From positions 1,674,001 to 1,738,000 of the forward strand of contig MSED01000006.1 in assembly GCA_002099365.1 (NCBI GenBank): DNA of 64,000 nucleotides, in the 5' to 3' direction. Below are positions 30,901-41,369 of this stretch, in pieces. The stretch is from Phialophora verrucosa. Its lineage: Eukaryota > Ascomycota > Eurotiomycetes > Chaetothyriales > Herpotrichiellaceae. Below the pieces are notes generated by a model. The model saw only the letters and a program-made list of their open reading frames with translations. It was not told where the DNA came from and searched no databases. The translations under genes and the position numbers were made by a program. Each line of letters begins with the position of its first letter. Position 1 is the stretch's first letter.

Positions 30901-31576
30901 GTCGTTCCGTCGCAAACCAACCCCTGCGTTCACGCCGAGAGATGAGATAAACGGCGGAAAGTTCAGTAATCCGCTACATATGAATCCCAATGCCAGGTAC
31001 ACCGGACTTCGAACATTGAAGCACAAGAACCCACTCACCAGTCCCACGACACCGTGGACGGCGAACCTCAAGACTCCGGGTCCCCCGAATGCCACTTCCA
31101 TGGCGACCGGAGTCGGATCGAATGCGAAATCTACGTCAACCTCTACTTCCACCTCTACCTCTCCGACAAACATTCCTCTTGCGCACCCTTCCCCGGTCGT
31201 TCGCTCGTCCCCCTCTCTTTCCCTCTCACCCGCCACACCCGCTGGTCCACCGCTCCTTTCCGCGGCAACCACCCTAACGCACAACCTGCTCGACCTTGTC
31301 CGCTCAACCACCAACTCGGCACACAAATCCCACCTCATTGAACTCTCAAAGTGCATGGTCGAAGTGGTCAACTCGGCGCGCGACGCGGAGAAAGCCATGG
31401 AGAAGGCACGCATGGAAGCTAGTCGCGCCGAGGTGGCGTATCTGAAATGTGCCAAGCAGGTCGTGAATGTTCAGGGTTTGGTTCGAGAGATTACAGACAG
31501 TGGGATGGGTATTGGAATTGATGTTGGGACTGGTGTTGAAATCAACGACCAGGCCAGGAGACTCAAGGAAGTCTGA
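27923..31576 (+). CDS. Large Ser/Pro-rich conserved fungal protein
   Basis: Two exons (27923-28291, 28340-31576) give 1201 residues. I do not recognise a catalytic domain. Most of the protein is low-complexity, rich in Ser, Pro, Thr and Arg, with many short basic SP/TP sites that suggest phosphorylation. An early segment (SASKTFGFTKLRRKTSFSRE) and a later one (VVSSLRGLFHKKSFES) are short basic patches in disordered sequence. The C-terminal 110 residues look ordered and helical: LTHNLLDLVRSTTNSAHKSH, then MVEVVNSARDAEKAMEKARM. A run of Ser-Thr repeats (TSTSTSTSTS) lies just before it. The architecture resembles a cytoskeletal or signalling scaffold, but that is only a guess. Confidence 0.8.
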
Positions 31577-32474
31577 CTGATGAGCAGGTAGACGATACCG
31601 TGGTCGTCTGGAGTTAGGGCCGCGAGCAACAACGTGAGTCTACGGAGGCGGTTTTCAGGATACAACTGTGGCAGTTGAATTATCCAGGACGAGCGAGCAT
31701 GCACGGAAGCACAGCAAGCCGACTGGATGTGCGCTGTGGGAGATGGATTGGTGTGTGGTGTTGCTAGTGCTGGTATGAAGACTCCGTTTGCGTGTGTCAA
31801 GTCGCGGCATCGCATTGCATGGTGTGGTATGGGTTTGTACTTTCGAAAGTCGACTACGCAGCGTACGATGAGTAAGGAATAAGGTAAGGAGGGAAAGCAG
31901 GAAGGCGGGACGGGGAGTGGAGAGAGGCGAGCACAGGGGTGGAACGAGATTGCCTTCATTGAATCATGTCATGTCAGTTCGGTTCTTGCTTTGGATTAGC
32001 AACGCGACGTACGCCAAAGCCAGGAAAGGAAGCCAAGTCACCGCAAGGATGACCTGTTCAAATGCCAGCCACGGGAAAGCATAGATAGATGATGAGGCAA
32101 ATTAATTAGCAGACACAGTTGCTTCTGAGAAAATGGAAAGAAAGAAGAAAAAAAAGTTGGATTGATCACCATATGATGGGTGTGTACATCAGCACATCAG
32201 CCAAGTTGAGTTGCTGAGTTGAGCCGAACTTCATTCGCGATGACAATAAATATGAACTGACACGACAATAACGGACTGGACCCTGCCTTCTTTTCTCCCT
32301 TCGCGACTACTGTACTGCTGTTCTCCCTTCGCAGTCACTGTACTGCCGTTCTCCCTTCCCCTACATCACGGTCGACCTCACTAATGCGCGTATGAGGCAG
32401 TGTATCGGAGTGAGCACTTGTTCCGTTGCTCAAGCTCCTGAGGGGACAGGCTGGTCCTCCTCCTCCCTATCCTC
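31577..32474. other. Intergenic region between convergent genes
   Basis: About 900 bases between two convergent large genes. It includes an A-rich tract near 32137-32156 and a short repeat at 32293-32361. No gene recognised. Confidence 0.45.
32293..32361. repeat. 28-nt imperfect tandem repeat, about 2.4 copies
   Basis: Copies at 32293-32320 and 32321-32348 share TTCTCCCTTCGC and ACTGTACTGC with four or five differences, and a partial third copy (TTCTCCCTTC) follows. It lies just beyond the stop codon of the minus-strand gene. Confidence 0.8.
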
Positions 32475-35400
32475 CTATTCTCTAAGCCTACCCTCGGCCT
32501 TCATCCTCTTTCGTATCATCTCTTGGATCCTCGCAAATTCATCACTCCCCTTGTCCACTGTGCTGCGGAAGACAAAAGGCTTGGTGGTCGCGGTTCGGGC
32601 GGCACTTTCGGTCAGCGGTCCTGTTGTCGCATGGATGCTCTCCTGCGAGGCGCTCGAGCCGGGAGTCATCTGGGTTGCCGAGGTTGAGTGCGGTGTGTGT
32701 GTGGATTCGTCGACGTCCATTGGTGTCGGAGCGGGTGTCGTTGTTGTCTTGACATCTTCTATGCTTGTCGATGGGAGCGGATCGTGCGTCTTGGCGGTTG
32801 AAGTCGAGTCATCAATTGTAGGCTCGTGGGAGGAGTCGACATCCAGTGGGACTGTCACTGTCGTGGTATCCTCTGTCATTGGGGACGAGAGCGTCTCGTG
32901 CAACTCTGGGTTTGAACTCGACTCCATTGTAGATGCATCGTCTACGTCCATCGGCGTGTTCTCTGTCGTGGGAAACCCCGAGGATGCGGATGCGGATGCG
33001 GGCGGATCCAGTGTCTCGAGGAGAGTATCCAGTGTAGACTTGTCGAGGTTAATTGGGCTTTTCGGCGGATTTGCAGTAACAGTGGATGTGATGGTATCCC
33101 GCGTCGTATGAATCCATGTGCGTTCTCTGGGATCAATCCGCGTTGCCCAGAGAGTGGAAGAGGTCCTGGTTGTTGACGAGGTCAGGAGCGTCGAAAGATA
33201 CGAAGTGGCGCTTGACGAGCGCAGAAGGGCCGACAAGTACGAGGAGGCACTGACTCCCATGGCGGAGAGGGCAGACACAGCCTGGCTACCGCTGGCCTGC
33301 GCTCTGCTCAACGCTTCTTGGGAGCGAGGAGTCTCGAGGAATCTGATGACGCGGTGGGTTGCAAGCACGCCCGCGCCGAGCGCGGCGCTGCCAACCAGAA
33401 TGCATTGGAGGAGAAGGGGGTTGCTGATGAAATTCCACGCGTTCTCGAGGAAACAGAGCGTGAAATGCTCTTTGCGTGCTTCTTGCACTGCCTCCCAGAG
33501 AGTCTGGCACGAGGAGGGCTCGCCGTGACTTTGTGCCTGAGATACCCACTCGCAGTAGAGGTTAGACGGCGCCACTCGAGGATATATGGTCACGAAGGGA
33601 TGACTGGCGGCTGCTTCTGCTTTGGTGCTCAATGTCGGGGTCGTTTCGCGCTGGAAGCGCTGGTCGACACGGTCTTCCAGATTCGCTTGGTAGAGCTCGG
33701 TATTCCACTCCGTGCCGGGCACGGGGTTGAGATGCGCAACGGCGTTCCTTCCTGCGTCGGTCTCTTGCAATTCATACGGCAGCTTGGGGAACAGTTTCCT
33801 TTCGGCGTCTTCTCTGGTGAGGATGTACCCGGCTGCTTTGGCGGCGTTTTGCTCGGTTTCCATCTGCTCCAGATCGAGGCCTCGCGGCATGACGGCTTCG
33901 ACTCGTCCGAAACACGTCATCTTGACTCGCAATCTGGAATCTGTCTCTGGACCCTGCGGTCGGGACGCACTGCTGTTCAGCTCCGCCGCGTTCACGCAGA
34001 TGTTTCTATCGGCATCGTCCACGGTGAACATGGTCCCTTTGGCCACATGAGGCGCGATGCGCACGACGAGGCCGCTTGCTCCTGAGAACCGGATGCAGTG
34101 GTGAAGTGTGACTGCCTTGCTGATCAGGTCAAAAAGATCGAACCAGATTGCGTTCCGCATGAGAGCACCTTGGTTCCGCTGGCTGGCTGGCTGACTCGAC
34201 CGGCGCACAAGCGGATCGAAGCACGGAGGTGGAAGGAGCGGCTCCAGTACTTTTATTATCATGGTCGCTAGCCTGCGCGCCGCGAGATCCACGTCCCGGT
34301 GGTACTGGTGATTTGGAGGATATTCGGGGTGCTGAGGATGGCTCCCGGGCGTCGGGAAATATCGGTCATTCAACATCGAATTCTCCATGTATGCGGCCTT
34401 CTTTTTGTTGCGCACAAACGCATCGTATCGGAGATACTTGCGGTCGATGTCCTCGAGGGCTTCTACTATGTCCTCGCGGATGCCGAACGCAGTGTGCTTG
34501 AAGATGTGTTGCTGGAAGAATTCGCCGACGATGCCGTGGACAAGGTGCCGACGGTTCTCTTTCTTCGTGAAGAAGCTGCGCCATCCGCACGAGCTCCCAT
34601 CCGCAATCCACTGCGTCACTTCGTACAAGGCCCTGTACTTCGACACGAGAAGATGCATAGGCCACGCCTCTTCCTGCTCGGGCGTGAGGTCGAAATTGAA
34701 GTGAGTTTTGCAGAACGCAGAAATCTGCTCCTGTAGAACCATGAACAGGGCGCTAATCTCGCCGAGGTCGAGCGGTCCGGGTGCTTGCTGGGCTCTTGAG
34801 AAAAGCTCCTTTGCGGCTCTGATAGGATCATTGATATCGTTCACCTTGCCTGCATCCCTGCTAGAATCTGCAGTCTCTGTGTTTGGTAGATCCGCAGCCG
34901 CTGGCGAGTTCTTTCGTTGACGTTTTGGTGAATTATGGTTGCTTTTCCGAGCGCTCGAGATCGGAATGCGCCGCAATGGAGCTTTGATAGTGGAATCTGT
35001 TTCCGTTTCTGAGATATCGGGTGAGGCCGGCTCAGTCGGCGGCAACGAGACGCTTGTCTGAGGCGCCGATGCGCGGACGCGGCTTTCACGGATGCCAGCG
35101 GCCTCAGTGGAACGCGCCAGATCGTGGAGGAAATCCCGATAGTCGCTATCTTCCTCTGTGTCAGTATCTTCTTGTTGTTCTTCATCGTCTGCTTCGGATG
35201 CTTTGTCCTCGAAATTTGGTAACTTGCGTTTGCGTGAGGATCCCCTCGGCTGCGGAACCTCTTCGTCATCGCTGTATTCATCCCCGGGTTTGTAAGTCCG
35301 GTCCGCGAACTGTACGCTCTTTCGCTTCGGCCCAGCTACAGCTTTTGCTGTAGGACTTGGTGCTGGTTCGTCTTCCGAGGCATCAATGTCCTGGTAAGGC

Positions 35401-35894
35401 TTGTCGTCAAAGGCTGGCTGTCTTCTCCTGACTGACTTTGGGGCCTTGGCCTTTGCACCAGGAGACGATGGCACAGACACGGGACTTGAGAGAGGTGAGC
35501 TGTCGGCGCTAGCGATAGCGCTACCCTTCTCAGGAGATCTACCGTCGCCTTCTTCCGCGGTGTCGTCACCGGACAGTTCGACAGCTTCTGGCGCAGCTGC
35601 TTTTGAAGTCTTTGATCTTCGAGATCCCCTCTTCGTGGTCGCTTTTGGCGCTGCTAGTCTTTTTGGCTTGGCTGACGGTTTAGACTTGGCCGGCGTTTTC
35701 GGCTTCACTGGTGTTTTCGACTTCGGTTTGGTGGTGGCACGAGTTGGTGCATCCGACTCTTCATCAACTGTAGGTAGCGGGTTGCTGCTTGTCGGTGGGT
35801 TTGCAGGTGTCCTAGGAGTCCTCAACCGTGATGGCCTCGTCATAATGCGAGTGGGAATAGGATCCCGCTTCAGGGGGGTTCCTTTCTTGGGCAT
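32475..35894 (-). CDS. Large basic, probably nuclear, conserved fungal protein
   Basis: One uninterrupted exon encodes 1139 residues. The N-terminal third is Lys/Pro/Ser-rich with patches such as TPVKPKTPAKSKPSAKPKR and SVRRRQ, suggesting nuclear localisation and DNA or chromatin association. A folded middle part (roughly residues 390-800) includes FCKTHFNFDLTPEQEEAW, IRFSGASGLVVRIAPHVAKG and PYELQETDAGRNAV; I do not recognise the family. A hydrophobic stretch (PLLLQCILVGSAALGAGVLA) near residue 880 could be a membrane segment, which would point to the nuclear envelope. The C-terminus is Ser/Thr-rich with repeats of PMDVD, ending in a charged helix (IQEMIRKRMKAEGRLRE). An in-frame ATG at 35963 would add 23 residues. 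Function unknown. Confidence 0.82.
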   Translation of the reverse strand: MPKKGTPLKRDPIPTRIMTRPSRLRTPRTPANPPTSSNPLPTVDEESDAPTRATTKPKSKTPVKPKTPAKSKPSAKPKRLAAPKATTKRGSRRSKTSKAAAPEAVELSGDDTAEEGDGRSPEKGSAIASADSSPLSSPVSVPSSPGAKAKAPKSVRRRQPAFDDKPYQDIDASEDEPAPSPTAKAVAGPKRKSVQFADRTYKPGDEYSDDEEVPQPRGSSRKRKLPNFEDKASEADDEEQQEDTDTEEDSDYRDFLHDLARSTEAAGIRESRVRASAPQTSVSLPPTEPASPDISETETDSTIKAPLRRIPISSARKSNHNSPKRQRKNSPAAADLPNTETADSSRDAGKVNDINDPIRAAKELFSRAQQAPGPLDLGEISALFMVLQEQISAFCKTHFNFDLTPEQEEAWPMHLLVSKYRALYEVTQWIADGSSCGWRSFFTKKENRRHLVHGIVGEFFQQHIFKHTAFGIREDIVEALEDIDRKYLRYDAFVRNKKKAAYMENSMLNDRYFPTPGSHPQHPEYPPNHQYHRDVDLAARRLATMIIKVLEPLLPPPCFDPLVRRSSQPASQRNQGALMRNAIWFDLFDLISKAVTLHHCIRFSGASGLVVRIAPHVAKGTMFTVDDADRNICVNAAELNSSASRPQGPETDSRLRVKMTCFGRVEAVMPRGLDLEQMETEQNAAKAAGYILTREDAERKLFPKLPYELQETDAGRNAVAHLNPVPGTEWNTELYQANLEDRVDQRFQRETTPTLSTKAEAAASHPFVTIYPRVAPSNLYCEWVSQAQSHGEPSSCQTLWEAVQEARKEHFTLCFLENAWNFISNPLLLQCILVGSAALGAGVLATHRVIRFLETPRSQEALSRAQASGSQAVSALSAMGVSASSYLSALLRSSSATSYLSTLLTSSTTRTSSTLWATRIDPRERTWIHTTRDTITSTVTANPPKSPINLDKSTLDTLLETLDPPASASASSGFPTTENTPMDVDDASTMESSSNPELHETLSSPMTEDTTTVTVPLDVDSSHEPTIDDSTSTAKTHDPLPSTSIEDVKTTTTPAPTPMDVDESTHTPHSTSATQMTPGSSASQESIHATTGPLTESAARTATTKPFVFRSTVDKGSDEFARIQEMIRKRMKAEGRLRE

Positions 35895-36330
35895 CTTCGA
35901 TGCTCCGATCGTTGAATCTGTAGGGCAAGATATACCTAGATAGCTATGTCGTAGAGATTTCACGGCGAGTAACTGGCTTCAAGACGGGAATAAAACAGAG
36001 CAGGGAAACGAGACGGAGGAATATATCACATGAACAATGAGCATAATGCATGCAGCGTCGAAATTTCCGAAAGCGGAAAAACAGGAAAAGTCCGTTTTCG
36101 GGTTGTCACTCTGGGGCTCTATTGTGCCGGTCAACCATTGTTCATTCGTTCATATGGAAGCACCCTGCCGAGAATGGGTTGTCCCACTCATCAATGGACA
36201 AAGGCAAGGCTTCAATAGAGAAGCCCATGGTGACACAGATGCGTCCTAGAGCTTGGACCCAGCAGTTTCGTCTCTGCCCAGGCGTCAGCATTGCTGTTTT
36301 CTGATTGTCATGCAATTCTGGGACGTGCCC
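35895..36330. other. Intergenic region
   Basis: 436 bases between the large basic-protein gene start and the RidA stop. Holds the promoter of the former. No gene recognised. Confidence 0.45.
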
Positions 36331-36915
36331 TCACAAAGCTGCAACGACTTCAATCTCGACCTACTCAGCGTCAGTATCGGCATGGGTCTCGAAAGAGCAT
36401 ATGTGTGGCGTACATCTGTCTTGAAGGGCAACTCCTTGACGCAGACGCAGGTCCGTGCAGGCTTCGGATCCGGAATCACCTCAAGATCTGTTCCCGGTCA
36501 GCGTGGAATGTGGCCGCGAGGCTGGGCAAACTGCGCACAGGCGTTGTTCATGGCCGCATAGTCCTCCATGTTGGTCAAATAAATGTTCATCTTGCGCGTC
36601 TTAGCCATTGCCCGGTACGGATTCTCTACGGAAATACCTTCAGGAGCTTATCAAAGCTGCTGCCAGCTTCCTCAAGAACTACTCTGATGTTTTCCAGAGC
36701 TTGTTTCTGCCGTTTGTGAGCTAATATTTGATGAAGCTGACCCTTTTACATGTACTGACCGTTCTGTCGGCGACTGATCCCTCTACGATCTTCTTCGTGG
36801 AAGGGACGATGCCAATATTTCCGGACACGAAAATGGTTCCATTGTGAATTGTGGCTTGAGAGAACAAGTTGGACGTGAGCCCTTTGTCGGTTGATACAAC
36901 TTGCTTTGGGGCCAT
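36331..36915 (-). CDS. RidA/YjgF/Mmf1-family protein
   Basis: Predicted enamine/imine deaminase that clears reactive products of PLP enzymes, as Mmf1/Hmf1 do in yeast. Five small exons (36915-36760, 36706-36638, 36590-36539, 36487-36414, 36360-36331) splice in phase to 126 residues, the usual size. Key segments are FVSGNIGIVPSTKKIVEGSV, QALENIRVVLEEAGSSFDKL, NIYLTNMEDYAAMNNAY, PDPKPARTCVCVKELPF with the conserved Arg, and VEIEVVAAL at the end. A stop codon in one apparent long frame is removed by the third intron, so the gene is intact. No mitochondrial presequence is visible, pointing to a cytosolic form. Confidence 0.88.
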
Positions 36916-37279
36916 TGTGTACGGGTCTCTCTTTAAGAGTTATTGCGGTTATCGAAGACTACTGTGGGAGGATTCCTCGTAGAATAAATACAAGTTCCAA
37001 CCTAATGGTTCCTATTGTCTTACGCCCTTTGACGTCGACGGACAGCGAGGTAAGAACGCCGGCAGCGCCAAGCTGACAAATCTTGCCCAGCCCATGTCAC
37101 GTGCCTCGCTGTGGATGTAACCACGTGATCAACTCCCACCATTTCTCATGCGCTCCATGTTCTTATTCAATCCAACACCACGCTCCTTACTCGCTGCTCC
37201 AAACAGACGGTGGAGTGAGCACCATAATTACACCTCTCCATGATGGCAATCTGCAAACCTTCCCCAGTGGACCTCTTCT
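36916..37279. other. Intergenic region
   Basis: 364 bases holding the RidA promoter and the 3' end of the next minus-strand ORF. A CACGTG-containing segment (GTCACGTGCC) lies at about 37096-37105, and a second similar site (CCACGTGATC) at about 37121-37130; such E-boxes are common bHLH sites. Confidence 0.4.
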
Positions 37280-37960
37280 TTACCAGCGCCTGCCTCTTCG
37301 AGCTCCCCTAAGAGGTGCCACAGGGACGAACCCGTAGTCCTCCAAGTCTTCGCGCGCTTCCCGGCCCAAGTCTGCATCGCGCAACTCCCAGAGTCTTTCC
37401 CAGTCCCTCCTGGCTTGTTCATCAGCTCGTTGTTTCCCTCGTTCGGCATAAGTTGCTGCCTCGGCCCGCAAGTTCGTGAGTCTGCTGTCATTGATTGGCT
37501 GACTGGTGTTCGCCTCATACGTCTCGATATGGCCACCAAATTTGTCCCGACAGGCATTGCCCTCGTTGTGTAGAGCCAGCCATCTGGCTCTGAACTCATC
37601 GTCCCGACGTTCCGATGCTGCTCGACGGTCGTCATCTGGATCTCGTGCCAGGATGTCATCCAGAATCTCGTGGAGCGCCCCGTTGCTCACCCGATTGCCT
37701 CGATTTCTCTCACGCACAACCACCACAGGTCCACCCGGTCCTCTCTCTAAGAAGCCACTATACCCAATGTTTCCAGATGTGCAGAAGCCTCCTGTCGGAG
37801 CAAATGCCCCAGGATCGATTCCAACCCTCCAATCCCACGTTCGAGTGTTGCCATCGAGGCCTTGCACTGAGTAATGCTCGTTGACCGGTACCCAATGGGT
37901 GCGCTTGCAGGGTCCCCACCCTTTGGTGATCGGGATCCTTCTTTGTTGCCAGAACGTCAT
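37280..37960 (-). CDS. Hypothetical protein
   Basis: Single open frame of 226 residues from the ATG of MTFWQQRRIPITKG; an upstream in-frame start at 38077 would add 39 residues. I do not recognise it. The N-terminal half is aromatic and Gly-rich (WDWRVGIDPGAFAPTGGF), and the C-terminal half is highly charged and helical (AEAATYAERGKQRADEQARR, REAREDLEDYG). No signal peptide or membrane segment. Long open frames also occur antisense in this GC-rich stretch, so coding status is only moderately supported. Confidence 0.45.
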   Translation of the reverse strand: MTFWQQRRIPITKGWGPCKRTHWVPVNEHYSVQGLDGNTRTWDWRVGIDPGAFAPTGGFCTSGNIGYSGFLERGPGGPVVVVRERNRGNRVSNGALHEILDDILARDPDDDRRAASERRDDEFRARWLALHNEGNACRDKFGGHIETYEANTSQPINDSRLTNLRAEAATYAERGKQRADEQARRDWERLWELRDADLGREAREDLEDYGFVPVAPLRGARRGRRW

Positions 37961-39848
37961 GGTGAAGAGGTGACAGCTGGCGTCGCTGCTGTCGCTGAAG
38001 GCTCGGGAGGTGGAAGATGTTCCGGTAAGGAGCAGTTTGCGAGGTCGGCAGAGTGAACAAATATACCAAGGACTCATGACCTGCAGGGAGATTCATGTTC
38101 TGACGTTCTACAGGCTGTTCCGCGAAAAAGGCGTCAGTGTTACACCAAGCACCGCTACACACACCTTGTAAAGGCATCCAATCGATTGTCACGGACACAG
38201 TCTCCGATATATGACGGCACTTTCGCACCTGAATTGGCAAATACATACAGCTGACATGGCGTCAAATTCAACCTTGCGCAGCGCAATTCCTCAGGGGAGA
38301 CAGGCGTGCAACAGCGAGAAGATCTACTGGCTGTTCTCTTTCTAGCTCGGCTTCGCCTTGCCGCCGTCGCATCCGGCAATGTGCCGCTGGATCGCTGCAC
38401 CTCTTCACCGATCGCTCTTCTCATGACCTCTGTGCCCGGGCAACCGGGCCCAAGCACACCGCCACTGTTAGCACCACAGTTGCAGAAATTTACACCCTTG
38501 GCATAAACTATCCCGCATCCTTTGGTCCCGGAAGCAGAGTCCAGCAAGGCATCTCGCCATTTCTGCTACATCTCTGCCGTGGCGGTCTGCATGGTACGCT
38601 CGATGCGACTAGCTCCCCCCAAGACAAGGGAAATGGTGTACGCAGTCGTGAGGCAGGCAATCTGCACTCGACCTGAGCGAAGAGGATTTCAGAGCGCAAG
38701 GCGGGCATGGCTCAATTGGTGGCTGAGATGATTGCCACTCATAGCACGCCCCGCTGCTGTTGTAAATTCTGCCAGCAGTCGTGCATGAGGACGGCACAGC
38801 TGACAGATTGTCGAACCAGTTCATGTTGACGTTGATGACATTGAACACTTGACTGATCTGAGGCGTCTTTCGGGATTGTTCTGCGTTGGTGGGCCAAGAA
38901 TGACTCTTCCATCGCGACAACCCTGGTTGTGCGTCATGGTCGCTCGCCTTCGTATGAGGCCGAGCGTTGGTGACAGCGGCATCGACTGCGTTGATGATGA
39001 TGGTTGGTGGCATTGCCCTCCCGGGGACATGTCCCAAGTTACTCTTGATTCGATCTCCCTTGTTCGGGTATCGCCTACAAAGCGTCTTTAGTTCGAGACA
39101 TCTTGGTCCTTTCACGGGAAGGTTAGCTTTTAATTGTGGAACGCATATGCAATCCACTCACAAGAGTCGGAAGAATTGGATGTTGCTGATCCGAACCACC
39201 GTCTATTGAAATTCGGCCTCGAGGTCCGTGCCTTCTTCGAGGTGATATAATCAATTTCCATCTTCATCATGGGCATACACCCATTCACCGTCCGCACGAG
39301 GGCCTAGCTTACCAAATGCTAAAGTCTAGAAGATAAGGTGAGTCTCCTTAACGAGCCGTGCTGCCAAGACTGGCGCAGGAAGAAACCGGGCGTACCAGAG
39401 CTCCGGAATGCTCTCCTCCGGGTCTAGCCAGCTATCGAAGAGTGGCTTGAGGGTTGTCCCTCACAGATTGCGATTGCTCTGCAGCAGATTAGCATGGTTG
39501 TAACGGATGGGTATGTCTCCTTAAAAGGCAGGATATGTAGTAGAGAACATGTTGGAGATGATACAGAAGACCTCTATGCTTCTATTGCGAATTCATAAAC
39601 GCTGCTTGGACCGGACAATGAATCAAACCAGCTTTGTGAAGCGGATGGGAGCCGTCAATCACATGCAAACTGCCATTATCTGGACTTCGTAAACTACCAT
39701 GCACCAGACGCCAATGGTCTTTGACCTCCAAACCTCCACATATACCACCCAGCCCCCGACCCGAGTCACGGATCGTCAAAATTGGCTGTTCAGCATAAAG
39801 GACGACCAAACTTCACATCGCCATGCAACCAGCTCATCGACTCAAGTA
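37961..39848. other. Unassigned region with short ORFs
   Basis: About 1.9 kb without a supported gene. The minus strand has frames at 38155-38547 and 38609-39157 that are Cys- and Ser-rich (SCTTAGRIYNSSGACYEWQ), which could be pieces of a spliced secreted protein, but no signal peptide or consistent exon chain was found. From 39160 to 39848 nothing is recognised. Confidence 0.3.
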
Positions 39849-40570
39849 TTAATATCCTCGGGCGGAATCCAGTTTGAAATACTGAGGAAATCCTTTGGGA
39901 TCCTTATCCACAGGCGCATCAGCATGCACGGCATTCCAGTGACGATCGCGTCCAGTGGGCGTCGGAAATGCCGATAAGCATACCTTGCAGTCCCATAGCC
40001 GTGCCTTCGGCTTGTGCAGGAGCTTCATGTGCCGACTTGAGTCAGATTGTGTGGCGAAAGCTCTGCTACATTGCTCGCATTTGATACTGGCATGCTCGGT
40101 CTCCTGAGTCTCTGGTATGGCTGCGACATTGGCTTTTGCAGCCTGCTTCCGCCACCACTTCTGAGCCACAGTCCTCCTTGTGGCGGATTTGGAGTGCAAT
40201 ATCGTGTCGAGTTTTGGCGTTGGAACAATTGTCGTCAGCGTTGCGTCCTCTGCATTGATTTCAGAGGCAACGCTAGTGGGATTACACTCTCGAGGGATTT
40301 CCCAAACGGACGAAGGTGCCTCTCGGTTCCGTCCTTTCCGTGCCCTGGAGACGCAACCGCCTTGGATGTTATTTTGTCCTTTGCATCGGTGTCATTTGGT
40401 ATCCCAGTGGTGCTTGCAGCTTTCGAAGCCGGGACAAACAGTGCAGCGAGAGTGGGATTCTGACTTGAAGGAGCCTGAGCAGCTTGTCGACATTGGCACG
40501 GCCGAGATTCTCTCTTCTTCTCGTGCACAATCTCGCACTGATCTTCATTGTCTGAGATTGAACCTGGCAT
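39849..40570 (-). CDS. C2H2 zinc-finger protein
   Basis: Two classical zinc fingers lie near the C-terminus: IKCEQCSRAFATQSDSSRH then MKLLH, and WDCKVCLSAFPTPTGRDRHW then NAVH, each C-x2-C-x12-H-x3/4-H. They support a DNA- or RNA-binding role. The fingers are in an open frame without a nearby ATG; joining 40570-40288 to 40249-39849 over a 38-nt GTGTAA..TGCAG intron gives 227 residues starting MPGSISDNED. That intron is short for a filamentous fungus, so the 5' structure is uncertain, and more exons could lie upstream (to about 40820). The finger region itself is well supported. Confidence 0.55.
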
Positions 40571-41369
40571 CGTCAACTGCTGACCGGCCTGGCACTCATC
40601 TGAATGACGAACATGATGTGCCTCCCGGGCACGACCTTACCACCACCGCCAGAACATTTCTTCTCCTTGACAGCTTCTGGCTCCTCTGCTTGAACCGGGA
40701 CCTCTCCATACCTTTGGACCTGCACGCCCGGCCGCTGTAGCGGTATTGTCGCTTCTTGCAGTTCGAACGTCCGTAATCTCTCTCCACTGCACGGCCTGGT
40801 CACCACCGAGATCCCAGACATGGATCCGTCCCTTCAGAGTCGGCATACGCCACCCTGGCCAGTGCGGCGTCTTGAAGGACACCACTTGTCTACAAGCAGA
40901 AATGCTGCGGCTACCGGATCGAGTTGTTGTAGGCCATTCGAAAGACGAGAAGAACTCGGTGTTCGCACTAGTGGGTTCGCGTCCGGCAGACTCGGAAACC
41001 TCCCCAGAACCTGAACCGCGAGTGTTGCACTGCACGACCGAGGCCTAACTGGGGCATGGCCGAGCCGATCTCGAACCAGACATGCTCGACATACGGGCCA
41101 TCCAAGGGGGGCAAGGTAGGCACCACGACCACGATCACGCCCACGCTGACGCCCATAGGCATGCCCACGGGTTTCGTTCTTTGGGTCCTTGGACTTCGTC
41201 TTCGTCATCGTCGTCGTCGTATTTGTATTCGACCTCGACAATGAATTCAGCTGCTAGCTCTCGGTGAATTCTAAATTTGTGTAGATTCCCACCGAGGGAC
41301 ATCCTGAATCTCTGTAGACTTCGAGTAGACTTCCACCAAGTGAGGTGCAAATTGCAAAGTGCAGAACGT
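40571..41369. other. Intergenic region
   Basis: About 800 bases between the C2H2 gene and the DHA1 transporter stop. Open frames exist on both strands, including a plus-strand frame of 100 codons at 40746-41048, but none shows a domain. A CGTCGTCGTCGTC-type microsatellite lies near 41203-41222. Confidence 0.35.

Noticed and set aside
32392..34085. Long plus-strand open frames (239 and 255 codons)
   Set aside because: They are antisense to the large minus-strand protein gene and have no domain; the minus-strand frame is open for more than 1100 codons.
38703..38775. tRNA-like stretch (TGGCTCAATTGGTGGCTGAG)
   Set aside because: It resembles an A-box, but no B-box or acceptor pairing follows within the expected distance.
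41050..41250. CGTCGTC microsatellite as a coding repeat
   Set aside because: No gene could be supported around it on either strand.
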